NCBI GenBank assembly: GCA_014728435.1
Contig: WJLP01000093.1
Span: 1-11,559 of the forward strand
Source: Candidatus Uhrbacteria bacterium
Lineage (GTDB): Bacteria; Patescibacteriota; Patescibacteriia; 2-12-FULL-60-25
Length of the DNA stretch: 11,559 nucleotides
Reading direction: 5' to 3'
Shown here: positions 6,188 through 11,559 of the stretch, in pieces
How positions within the stretch are numbered: position 1 is the stretch's first letter
Layout of the letters: each line of letters begins with the position of its first letter
Program-made: the position numbers and the translations under genes
The notes under the pieces: model-generated
The model's database searches: none
The model's input: only the letters and a program-made list of their open reading frames with translations
What the model was told of the DNA's origin: nothing

Positions 6188-7162
6188 TTATGCGCTAACC
6201 GGCCCGCCTTCCCAAGTTTTCGGATCAGTCTCTGTCCTCACGATAAAAATATCATCCTCCACAAGCTCTATTCCGGCATCTTTAAGCTGTTTCGACTCAT
6301 TCAATTTAGCAAGCAATTTCTCATTATCCATATCCAATACTGGGTCATCGCCAAATACATGGTCAATTTGCAATACCGGCACATGTTCTTCCAAGTCCGC
6401 ATGCGAATGCGTCTTAATGATCTTCATCGCTAACGCTATTCCATCAATCAACTCTTTTTCGCCAATCCCTCCGTGCAGATGATAAGCTACGTTCCGCCTT
6501 GGCGTCCAAGCCAGCGGCTTGCCACCCACGTAAATCCTGTACCCCGCGTGAAACCTGTCCCACTCATCCACCTCCGCATTTGTGGCCATGCCTTTCTCAC
6601 TCTGCAAATAATCTGCCGCCCGAGCATGAGCTTCATCATGATCATGTCCGTGAAACGGAACCACTTCATGCGTATCTGTATCATACATATCCGTATGGAT
6701 CTTTGCGTCACTCAACTCTGGCAGCTTTTTCAGTTCATCCGCCAAAGCTGAAAAATACACGTACTCCGCCTCTTCGTCGCCGCTAAAGGCCGCACAACCC
6801 GCGCAATTATCCGCAAAACAAGTATGCGGCATCAAATAAACCACAATTTCTTTGCCGTCTTTTTCAGCTTGTCGAATCTGCTCACCATAAATCTCCACAA
6901 ATTTTTCCGCGCCATGCTTGGCATCTCTATCTTGCGTAAGGCAACCTCCGGCCGACGCAAACATTTCCGCCGATCCATAAGGCTCGCCCGTGGCATCAAC
7001 CGCGAACCTGTCACGTTCATCCATACACGTAACGTGGATGATAAAAGCTTTCTCCATCCTCTCCTCACGTTCGCTTTGCGTCTCCAAAAATTCCTTCAAA
7101 GCCTGAAGATGGTCTTTCTGCAAAATTAGAAGCTCTTTCTGTTTTTTCTCTGTTGTATCCAT
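6188..7162 (-). CDS. Divergent beta-carbonic-anhydrase-like metalloprotein
   Basis: The product is 324 aa from ATG 7162. A charged, probably coiled helix (residues 4-40) precedes a core with the order of motifs seen in beta-carbonic anhydrases: C46-M-D48-E-R50 (the C-x-D-x-R zinc/dyad motif), FASAGG (compare RNAGG), then a strand ending in PH113-T-C115. In the family the second motif is usually H-x2-C; here it is H-x-C with two further Cys (C120, C123), so the zinc site may be rearranged. A His-rich segment (H171-G-H-D-H175, H179, then H228, H230, H252, H254, H260) suggests a second metal site and is not typical of the family. Activity is unproven. In-frame codons extend upstream to TTG 7201, but 7163-7201 is repeat sequence encoding MMDMTDLMDF, so I prefer the ATG at 7162. 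ATG 7057, just after GAGGAG, is another option. Confidence 0.7.
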   Translation of the reverse strand: MDTTEKKQKELLILQKDHLQALKEFLETQSEREERMEKAFIIHVTCMDERDRFAVDATGEPYGSAEMFASAGGCLTQDRDAKHGAEKFVEIYGEQIRQAEKDGKEIVVYLMPHTCFADNCAGCAAFSGDEEAEYVYFSALADELKKLPELSDAKIHTDMYDTDTHEVVPFHGHDHDEAHARAADYLQSEKGMATNAEVDEWDRFHAGYRIYVGGKPLAWTPRRNVAYHLHGGIGEKELIDGIALAMKIIKTHSHADLEEHVPVLQIDHVFGDDPVLDMDNEKLLAKLNESKQLKDAGIELVEDDIFIVRTETDPKTWEGGPVSA

Positions 7163-7171
7163 ACTAAGTTT

Positions 7172-7256
7172 AAAGTCCATCAAGTCTGTCATGTCCATCA
7201 AGCGGTTTGATCAATCTTTATTAATCGCGTCTAACGCGACAGACTTTATGGACTTT
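7172..7256. repeat. 19-bp inverted repeat with palindromic spacer
   Basis: Arms AAAGTCCATCAAGTCTGTC (7172-7190) and GACAGACTTTATGGACTTT (7238-7256) are inverted copies matching at 18 of 19 positions, separated by 47 nt. The spacer repeats GTCCATCAAG once more and contains two small palindromes: TTGATCAA (7207-7214) and TCGCGT-CTA-ACGCGA (7225-7239). The left arm runs into the in-frame upstream extension of the carbonic-anhydrase-like gene. Confidence 0.6.
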
Positions 7257-7308
7257 TTGCTTGACGGACTTCACGTTTCGCATTCTGCACTAAATCGGAA
7301 AAAAAAGC

Positions 7309-7331
7309 AAAAAGCCGACCAATTGGTCAGC
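7309..7331 (-). terminator. Intrinsic terminator downstream of tRNA-Gly
   Basis: On the - strand, GCTGACC-AATT-GGTCGGC (7314-7331, one G-T pair) is followed by TTTTT and, after GC, a second T-run. It lies about 80 nt past the tRNA-Gly 3' end, beyond the structured element at 7355-7404. Confidence 0.75.
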
Positions 7332-7354
7332 TTAATGCACGAACCTAGCTTATC

Positions 7355-7404
7355 AAAGCCGGCGGCATCAACCATTTTACAAATGGCTTGCCGCCCGTAG
7401 CTTT
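7355..7404. other. Strong compound hairpin between tRNA-Gly and its terminator
   Basis: Three nested arms pair perfectly: AAAGC/GCTTT (7355-7359 with 7400-7404), GGCGGCA/TGCCGCC (7361-7367 with 7389-7395) and CCATTT/AAATGG (7372-7377 with 7381-7386), with small bulges between them. There is no T-run. It would sit in the tRNA-Gly 3' trailer on the - strand. It could be a REP-like element, a processing structure or a small RNA; the sequence does not decide. Confidence 0.5.
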
Positions 7405-7413
7405 AGCGTAGGA

Positions 7414-7488
7414 TGGAGCGGGTAACGGGAATCGAACCCGTCTCTCCACCTTGGCAAGGTGGCATAATAGCCTCTATACGATACCCGC
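7414..7488 (-). tRNA. tRNA-Gly (anticodon GCC)
   Basis: The RNA is 75 nt including an encoded CCA (7414-7416). The acceptor stem is GCGGGTA/TACCCGC and the discriminator is T. The anticodon arm CCACC-TTGCCAA-GGTGG gives GCC (reads GGC/GGU). The T-arm is ACGGG-TTCGATT-CCCGT. It is a single gene. Confidence 0.95.
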
Positions 7489-7495
7489 AAACTTA

Positions 7496-7524
7496 ATTAG
7501 CGATTAGCAATCAGCAGATAGCAA
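7496..7524 (-). promoter_or_regulatory. Possible promoter of tRNA-Gly
   Basis: On the - strand, TTGCTA (7519-7524), a 17-nt spacer and GCTAAT (7496-7501) place the start point 7 nt downstream, exactly at the tRNA 5' end. The spacer between here and 7685 is AT-rich with recurring TTGCTAAT/ATTAGCAA words and a small CCGCT-GTA-AGCGG hairpin near 7592, but no gene. Confidence 0.45.
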
Positions 7525-7684
7525 TATTACTAAATCAAACAGAATTAATTGCTAATCCCGCCCCAATATTACATTCAGAATTACCGCGGGACTCCGCTGT
7601 AAGCGGTGATTGCTACTTGCTAATGTATAAGAGATTATCAAATAGTGCAAAAACTGGCAAGAGAAAGTTTGAGACTGGTGTCTA

Positions 7685-7693
7685 TGGTATAAT
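7685..7693 (+). promoter_or_regulatory. Extended -10 promoter of the rhodopsin gene
   Basis: TGG-TATAAT (7685-7693) is a perfect extended -10. Together with flanking bases it shares the 11-mer ATGGTATAATT with the MscS promoter. The predicted transcript starts about 0-3 nt before the ATG at 7703, so the mRNA would be leaderless or nearly so. No SD is present. Confidence 0.65.
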
Positions 7694-7702
7694 TATAGCA
7701 AT

Positions 7703-8323
7703 ATGTACACAAATCCCACCCTTGTCTTTCTCCTCGGTTTCGCGGTTTTTCTGTTTTTCGCGATTTGGTTTTTCAGCAAGCGAAAAAACAATGAATGGTA
7801 CGGCGCCGCTTTTTTAGTGTCATCCATAACGCTCGTCTCCTACGCCGTGCTTGCCGAAGGCTCCTTGGTCGCGCATAACCAAGCGGGTATCGCCATCTAT
7901 TACACCAGGTGGCTTTTTTACGCGGCCAGCTGTTCTTTGCTCATAGTATCAATCGCCAAATTTCTCAAAACCAACAAAGAATCATTCCTGCCGCTTATAA
8001 TTCTAAACATTTTGGTCATGCTAACCGGCACCTTGGCCTCGGTTAGTGCCGGCGCAATCAAGTGGCTTATCTTTATTCTCGGCTGTTTATTCTTTTTCTG
8101 GCAAATACAATTATTGTTTGAAGGCAAAGCCCAAAAAGAAAATCACAAGCTCATCGCCAACTACATTTTTTTTGGCTGGGCTGTTTTTCCGATTGTCTTC
8201 ATATTGGCACCCGAGGGGCTGTATCTCATTAATAACGCTTTAGCCGCCTTGCTCTACCTCGCGCTGGACTTACTTACTAAGATTATCTTCTACCTGCACG
8301 TGGGATCCCGGCAAAAAAGTTAA
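7703..8323 (+). CDS. Schizorhodopsin-like microbial (type 1) rhodopsin
   Basis: The product is 206 aa with seven hydrophobic helices and very short loops, a size typical of schizorhodopsins and shorter than bacteriorhodopsin. Helix G has D189-L-L-T-K193, matching the D212-x3-K216 retinal Schiff-base motif. Helix F has W159-A-V-F-P163 and then APEG, matching W182..P186 and SEG of bacteriorhodopsin. Helix C has YYTR69, then F72, S76, C77 and S83, at the positions of bacteriorhodopsin R82, D85, T89, T90 and D96. The primary counterion Asp is therefore Phe, as in the F-S-E motif of schizorhodopsins (light-driven inward proton pumps), but the Glu position is Ser83. Leu80, at the spectral-tuning site, suggests green absorption. 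Pump or sensor function cannot be decided from sequence. No retinal synthesis gene is nearby. The start is fixed by the extended -10 box 9 nt upstream. Confidence 0.9.
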   Translation: MYTNPTLVFLLGFAVFLFFAIWFFSKRKNNEWYGAAFLVSSITLVSYAVLAEGSLVAHNQAGIAIYYTRWLFYAASCSLLIVSIAKFLKTNKESFLPLIILNILVMLTGTLASVSAGAIKWLIFILGCLFFFWQIQLLFEGKAQKENHKLIANYIFFGWAVFPIVFILAPEGLYLINNALAALLYLALDLLTKIIFYLHVGSRQKS

Positions 8324-8334
8324 CCTATAACTGC

Positions 8335-8363
8335 AAAAGACGCTTGACACGGGCGTCTTTTTT
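8335..8363 (+). terminator. Terminator of the rhodopsin gene
   Basis: AAAAGACGC (8335-8343) pairs with GCGTCTTTT (8353-8361) around a loop TTGACACGG, followed by the end of the T-run. It is nearly identical to the hairpin at 8790-8814 (23 of 25 bases) and resembles the one at 10031-10054. Confidence 0.85.
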
Positions 8364-8372
8364 AGTTTAAAT
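8344..8372 (+). promoter_or_regulatory. Possible promoter starting in the terminator loop
   Basis: The terminator loop holds a perfect TTGACA (8344-8349). A 17-nt spacer leads to TTAAAT (8367-8372, 4 of 6), which would start transcription about 27 nt before the next ATG. If real, terminator and promoter share bases. Confidence 0.4.
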
Positions 8373-8405
8373 CAATTACAGATCTTTCCAACGTGGAGAA
8401 AGCAA

Positions 8406-8798
8406 ATGTCCAAGTCTGACGGTCAACCTTCAAAGCAATTGCTTTCCGCTTTTTCCATCATTCGCAAAACATATGCCAAACCCGAAGCGCATGAATTGGT
8501 AAACATCACCCCCGCGCAATTTTTGGCCAAAACCCAAGCCGAAAAAATGGCACTCTACCTCATCGGCTTAGCCATACACAAGAGGGCTTTGGATAATGTT
8601 TTTGCGCATTCCGACACTGATTGGGTGCTCATAAATCTGCGCAGCGGTCAGGTTATCATGTATGGCAAAAAGTCCCACCAGCCCGGCGAATCAGATATCG
8701 AACATCTCTTAATGATAATTTCCGAAGTATGTTTTCTCTACGAGCGAAGTCTTTGGGCCATGCTCCATAGCTCTCGTCAAATAATGTTCGACGCTTGA
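8406..8798 (+). CDS. Hypothetical protein, 130 aa
   Basis: No family is recognised. The protein is soluble and mostly helical by composition, with no signal peptide or membrane segment. A beta hairpin-like stretch lies at 72-87 (DWVLINLRSGQVIMYG), flanked by helices at about 43-66 and 97-121. SD TGGAGAA (8394-8400) lies 5 nt before the ATG, unlike the leaderless rhodopsin gene upstream, so the two are probably separate transcripts. The last codons (GAC GCT TGA) form the left arm and loop of its own terminator. Its length and lack of motifs are typical of lineage-restricted genes. A link to the rhodopsin is suggested only by adjacency. Confidence 0.75.
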   Translation: MSKSDGQPSKQLLSAFSIIRKTYAKPEAHELVNITPAQFLAKTQAEKMALYLIGLAIHKRALDNVFAHSDTDWVLINLRSGQVIMYGKKSHQPGESDIEHLLMIISEVCFLYERSLWAMLHSSRQIMFDA

Positions 8799-8815
8799 CT
8801 CAGGCGTCTTTTTTT
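8790..8815 (+). terminator. Terminator overlapping the stop codon
   Basis: GACGC (8790-8794), loop TTGACTCAG, GCGTC (8804-8808), then seven T. The stop TGA of the 130-aa gene lies in the loop. It is a near-copy of the hairpin after the rhodopsin gene. A CATAAT -10-like hexamer (8828-8833) downstream may belong to the next gene, but no matching -35 is present. Confidence 0.85.
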
Positions 8816-8856
8816 GGTTGACTATCACATAATGCACCTCGACAATGGAGGCTTCA

Positions 8857-10032
8857 ATGAAGCGAATAGATGATCGCCGTTACGAAGTTGTGATTGACGG
8901 CCCTGATGATCCCAAAGTGGATACCAAGCGAGGCTTGGGCGATGGCAAAGAGGCTCCATCGGACGCCGAATCAACGTCGAACAATGTGCCTGTTGCCGTT
9001 CCAAGTATTCAAAAGACATTTCAGTTTGTATTAACCGGCCGCGTCAAAGTTGAAACCCAAGATGTTCCGGAATCGCGCCGCGGCCGCTTCCGCGCCAAAA
9101 CGTTTTTGGGCCTTGGTGATTCCGCGCCTCCTCCCTCAAGCGGAACACGGCTGCCCAAAACTCTGGACGAAGCGCGCAGTGCGGCGCGCTTAAGCGAAAT
9201 CCCTCCCGCTCCCGAGCCGGAGCAAGAGTCGCTTGCCGTAAAACAGGCCAAGCTGGCACTGCTTCGCACCATGAATTTTTTGGATTTCCTCATAGTCAAT
9301 TCACCTCCGTCAGAGCGTGCTTCGCTCGAGGAACGCAAAGCCAATCTCGTAGTTCCCAAGCACTTGCCCGAAGATGATGAAATCTATCGCATGGAGTATT
9401 TCGCCAGAACATTCGGCTATTACGGCCCGGTGCTCTGGTTCATCCCCCCGCTCATGACTCTGCACGACTTGGTATCAGCCGGCTTGCTAAGTGAAACTTG
9501 GTGGCGGAAAGAACCGAATTTCCCGGAAGGTTTTACAACCTTATCGCCTTTCGACCCTCCGCCTGACGCCGGCAAAGAATACCGCGAACCCGGCTATTGG
9601 GCGCTTGCCATCCCGGGACCCACTCCGGGTACCACGGCGAAAACCTTCGCCGAACAAGAAGCTTGTCTGCCCGATATTGCGCGCATGTACGGACTAAGAG
9701 TCATCAACGGCTGTATCGATCCGTCGCACCGCATGATCATGGCCGTGCGCGGCATCGTGGACACATTGTACCTCTGCGCGATCGCTAAACACTCCCACGA
9801 GTTGGTTTCGGAAATTCCTCAAATAGCCCGAACCGCCAATGTCATTCGCAGTTATCACGAGGGTGAGACGCAAAAGGGGATTGTGGTACCCAAGCACAGC
9901 TTGTTTAGCAATTGCAGGGCTTGCGCTGAGTTCTCCCCCCGCCACAAGCTTTGCATCAGCGACATGGTCGATGACCGAGCATCTCAAGGCGTGGGCCTCA
10001 TTGTCTTCGTCATTCCCAAAATCTACTCATGA
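8857..10032 (+). CDS. Hypothetical protein, 391 aa
   Basis: No family is recognised. The in-frame ATG at 8845 lies on the SD itself (GGAGG 8847-8851), so the ATG at 8857, 5 nt after that SD, is the likely start. Residues 1-50 are charged and probably disordered. Residues 51-85 look like beta strands (TFQFVLTGRVKVET). A Pro/Ser/Glu-rich linker lies at about 88-125, then a mainly helical and mixed domain at 126-391 with an aromatic, Pro-rich stretch (186-222) containing YYGPVLWFIPP. This stretch is hydrophobic, but too Pro-rich for a confident membrane helix. The C-terminal part has Cys270, 286 and 307 and a cluster C353-R-A-C356..C366 that could bind a metal. There is no signal peptide. The stop codon is part of its terminator. 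Confidence 0.75.
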   Translation: MKRIDDRRYEVVIDGPDDPKVDTKRGLGDGKEAPSDAESTSNNVPVAVPSIQKTFQFVLTGRVKVETQDVPESRRGRFRAKTFLGLGDSAPPPSSGTRLPKTLDEARSAARLSEIPPAPEPEQESLAVKQAKLALLRTMNFLDFLIVNSPPSERASLEERKANLVVPKHLPEDDEIYRMEYFARTFGYYGPVLWFIPPLMTLHDLVSAGLLSETWWRKEPNFPEGFTTLSPFDPPPDAGKEYREPGYWALAIPGPTPGTTAKTFAEQEACLPDIARMYGLRVINGCIDPSHRMIMAVRGIVDTLYLCAIAKHSHELVSEIPQIARTANVIRSYHEGETQKGIVVPKHSLFSNCRACAEFSPRHKLCISDMVDDRASQGVGLIVFVIPKIYS

Positions 10033-10054
10033 CGCCGTTTACGGGCGTCTTTTT
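10031..10054 (+). terminator. Terminator overlapping the stop codon
   Basis: GACGCC (10031-10036) pairs with GGCGTC (10044-10049), followed by five T. The last two bases of the TGA stop are in the left arm. It belongs to the same GACGC/GCGTC hairpin family as those at 8335 and 8790, but has a different loop. Confidence 0.85.
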
Positions 10055-10078
10055 ATAAACCGAGATTTAATCTTCGGC

Positions 10079-10107
10079 TTGACATAAGCCTCAAAATGCT
10101 GTGCAAT
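10079..10107 (+). promoter_or_regulatory. Probable promoter of the 111-aa gene
   Basis: A perfect TTGACA (10079-10084), a 17-nt spacer and TGCAAT (10102-10107, 4 of 6) predict a leader of about 25 nt before ATG 10140. Confidence 0.45.
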
Positions 10108-10139
10108 ATGTGGCATCGTACTTTAAGCCGGGAGGCAAC

Positions 10140-10475
10140 ATGAAGACGCTCTACTTCAGGGGCGAAAAAACCAGCTTGCAACTCAATGATGTCATTTGTA
10201 TCGCTCAAAATAATGCAGTGCTTGAAGTGTTATTCAAACGCCCGGTAATCGGTGAAAATGGAGATATCAATCTTTGTCGTTTATACCTTCATCGCGTGGG
10301 CGAGCAATATATCGATACTCTGCATTGGTGCCCTCGGCAGTTCAGAAGCCAGTTTCTTGATGTCATTTGCGCCGCCTGTGGCTTTGAGCTTAAAGAGTTG
10401 AGACAATATTCTCGCGGCAAGCTCAATGAAGACGATTATATCCGTTATTACCAACTCATCCCTCGGCAATCCTAG
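10140..10475 (+). CDS. Hypothetical protein, 111 aa
   Basis: No family is recognised. An in-frame ATG exists at 10101, but it lies within the predicted promoter. The ATG at 10140 has an SD (GGGAGG, 10130-10135) 4 nt upstream, so I take it as the start. The protein is soluble, with alternating strand-like stretches in the first half (LQLNDVICIA, AVLEVLFKR, INLCRLYLH) and a more helical second half. Cys at 20, 46, 64, 76 and 79 include a C-A-A-C pair (76-79) that could take part in metal binding or redox, though the family is unknown. It is the last of three consecutive unrecognised + strand genes with separate control signals. Confidence 0.72.
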   Translation: MKTLYFRGEKTSLQLNDVICIAQNNAVLEVLFKRPVIGENGDINLCRLYLHRVGEQYIDTLHWCPRQFRSQFLDVICAACGFELKELRQYSRGKLNEDDYIRYYQLIPRQS

Positions 10476-10492
10476 CTAGTCGCGATAGCGTC

Positions 10493-10513
10493 GCCGGTTA
10501 ACACCGGTTTTTT
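10493..10513 (+). terminator. Terminator of the 111-aa gene
   Basis: GCCGGT (10493-10498), loop TAAC, ACCGGT (10503-10508), then T to 10513. The T-run overlaps the stop codon of the convergent - strand gene (10512-10514). Confidence 0.8.
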
Positions 10514-11559
10514 ACTTGACATAAGCCGGGCTATGGGCCTGCTCTTTCTTAACCTTTTTCTTAATCTGCTTTAAGCCCTCCACCGCGCCAACCGCAAGTG
10601 CCGCGGCGCCAAACGGAGTCCAGCCCGGTATCCCGCTTTCATTTTGACTGGTAGCCGCAAAGCTCTCCGGCGCGTGTGAAACAAGCTCAATCTCTTGGGC
10701 TGTTCGCGGCAGTACCACGGCAATATCATCCGTGATATCCAAAACGCCTCGTACTTTTACCACGTCACCCTTGTTTAAACGGCTGGCCCTGTATGCCACG
10801 CCCGGTTTGATCTTAAAATCAACATCCATATCATCAACCACCATATGCACTGTCGAGCCCGACACATCGCGAACTTCGCCTTGTACCTCCACCAAACTCC
10901 AAGCCGTTTCGGCTTTGGGCGCGGTCAGGGAAATGTCCCTGATTTTGGGATTAATCTTTGTATGCTTCTCCACCTTCCAGTCGTCCTTTTTAGTCAATGA
11001 TAAATACGGATGCTCATAAGTATTAAATTTTAATGTACCGGTTATGGTTAAAAACTCGCCGAATTGCGGTACTTTTTTATAACTCGGCACGCGCACCAGT
11101 AAACCCCTGCCGTCGTGATTTAGTAAAATAAAACCCCGACCCGAAACATGCCGGGGCAATGTGCCAACGGTTCCGCGTAATTTTACGCGCATACCGCCAA
11201 ATGAATCTTGATGCAACATAGAAAAATCGGTTATGGAAATTATAGATGATGATTTGGATTTTTTACTCGCGGATCCGCTTGACGTTTTTCTCGAGCTCTT
11301 GGCGCTCGATGCCCGCGCACTCGTTATCGCCGCCGCATTCACACTTTCGTCAACTCGTGTTTCAACCGCATCTTTGCTTTGTCCGGTAAAGTTCACCGCA
11401 TTTTTTGTAGGCTTATTACTTTCGCGCCAAACACCATCTTGCATGCGCGCAAACGAATGACCCTTTTTGGATCCGTCATATGCCAATTCATCCAACACTT
11501 CGCCTTGGCCGTTTCGTAAATAAACCGTATCCCCGCCATTGTTCAATCTGGCCGAACTC
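10512..11559 (-). CDS. Lamin-tail/OB-like domain protein with C-terminal anchor (5' partial)
   Basis: The reading frame stays open to the window edge. Codons upstream of the TTG at 11546 read SSAR and then LNNGGDTVYLRN, so the real start is outside the window. Reading from the edge, the first roughly 45 residues are the end of a lamin-tail (LTD) domain: LNNGGDTVYL..GQGEVLDELAY, the usual 'gD.v.L.d..G.vvD' pattern. A Ser/Lys/Ala-rich linker of about 50 residues follows. Next come two probable OB-fold-like beta domains, beginning near VKLRGTVGTL and VEVQGEVRDV; the second includes the GDVVKVRGVL motif of OB folds. A single hydrophobic segment near the C-terminus (WTPFGAAALAVGAVEGL) is followed by a Lys-rich tail, consistent with a C-terminal membrane anchor. 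LTD domains occur in bacterial exported proteins and nucleases; here the preceding domain is not visible, so no activity is assigned. Confidence 0.82.
   Translation of the reverse strand, partial: SSARLNNGGDTVYLRNGQGEVLDELAYDGSKKGHSFARMQDGVWRESNKPTKNAVNFTGQSKDAVETRVDESVNAAAITSARASSAKSSRKTSSGSASKKSKSSSIISITDFSMLHQDSFGGMRVKLRGTVGTLPRHVSGRGFILLNHDGRGLLVRVPSYKKVPQFGEFLTITGTLKFNTYEHPYLSLTKKDDWKVEKHTKINPKIRDISLTAPKAETAWSLVEVQGEVRDVSGSTVHMVVDDMDVDFKIKPGVAYRASRLNKGDVVKVRGVLDITDDIAVVLPRTAQEIELVSHAPESFAATSQNESGIPGWTPFGAAALAVGAVEGLKQIKKKVKKEQAHSPAYVK

Noticed and set aside
6182..6196. AGCGC-TTTAT-GCGCT hairpin as the terminator of the carbonic-anhydrase-like gene
   Set aside because: It overlaps the stop codon but has no T-run on the - strand. 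The hairpin at 6107-6122 is a better terminator.
8818..8846. TTGACT-N17-GACAAT as promoter of the 391-aa gene
   Set aside because: Transcription would start at about 8853, downstream of the SD at 8847-8851 that decides the start codon, so it would remove the ribosome site.
1..11559. CRISPR array, insertion sequence, prophage or plasmid origin
   Set aside because: I saw no regularly spaced direct repeats, transposase, integrase, phage structural gene or iteron cluster.

Overview
The window looks like chromosomal DNA of a Candidate Phyla Radiation (Patescibacteria, probably Parcubacteria-like) bacterium. The reasons are indirect. Most genes are short, single-copy orphans with their own promoter and hairpin terminator. 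Several encode envelope-anchored proteins of types common in that group: FN3-like Cys-containing repeats, a lamin-tail protein with OB-like domains, and a duplicated membrane-anchored domain. TGA is used as a stop, so the code is table 11 and not the TGA=Gly code of Gracilibacteria/Absconditabacteria. Both tRNAs encode their CCA ends. No marker gene is present, so the taxonomy is an inference.

Layout. 1-1185 (+) is the 3' end of a secreted or surface repeat protein. It converges, over a shared terminator and a REP-like repeat, on a membrane-anchored duplicated-domain protein at 1319-2437 (-). A divergent promoter region follows. From it a 10-codon leader ORF (2576-2608) is coupled by an ATGA overlap to a 299-aa protein with PD-(D/E)XK nuclease-like residues (2605-3504, +). 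Next come a zinc-ribbon protein (3711-4178, -), a noncoding repeat-like stretch, tRNA-Leu(UAA) (-) and a small anchored protein (4691-5032, -). An MscS-type channel (5163-6083, +) converges on a divergent beta-carbonic-anhydrase-like protein (6188-7162, -). tRNA-Gly(GCC) (-) lies beyond a stretch of repeats and hairpins.

The centre of interest is 7703-8323 (+), a 206-aa seven-helix microbial rhodopsin. It has the retinal-binding Lys (D189-x3-K193) and a helix-C signature R69..F72..S76-C77..S83. This matches the F-S-E signature of schizorhodopsins (light-driven inward proton pumps of Asgard archaea and relatives), except that the Glu is a Ser. No retinal or carotenoid biosynthesis gene is visible, so retinal would have to come from elsewhere in the genome or from outside the cell.

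Three unrecognised genes follow on the + strand (8406-8798, 8857-10032, 10140-10475). Each has an SD-type start and its own intrinsic terminator. Two of the terminators are near-identical 25-mers that carry TTGAC(A/T) in the loop. The window ends in the C-terminal part of a lamin-tail/OB-like anchored protein on the - strand (10512-11559). The genes do not form one obvious pathway. The shared theme is the cell envelope: a light-responsive membrane protein, a mechanosensitive channel, and several anchored or secreted proteins of unknown role.
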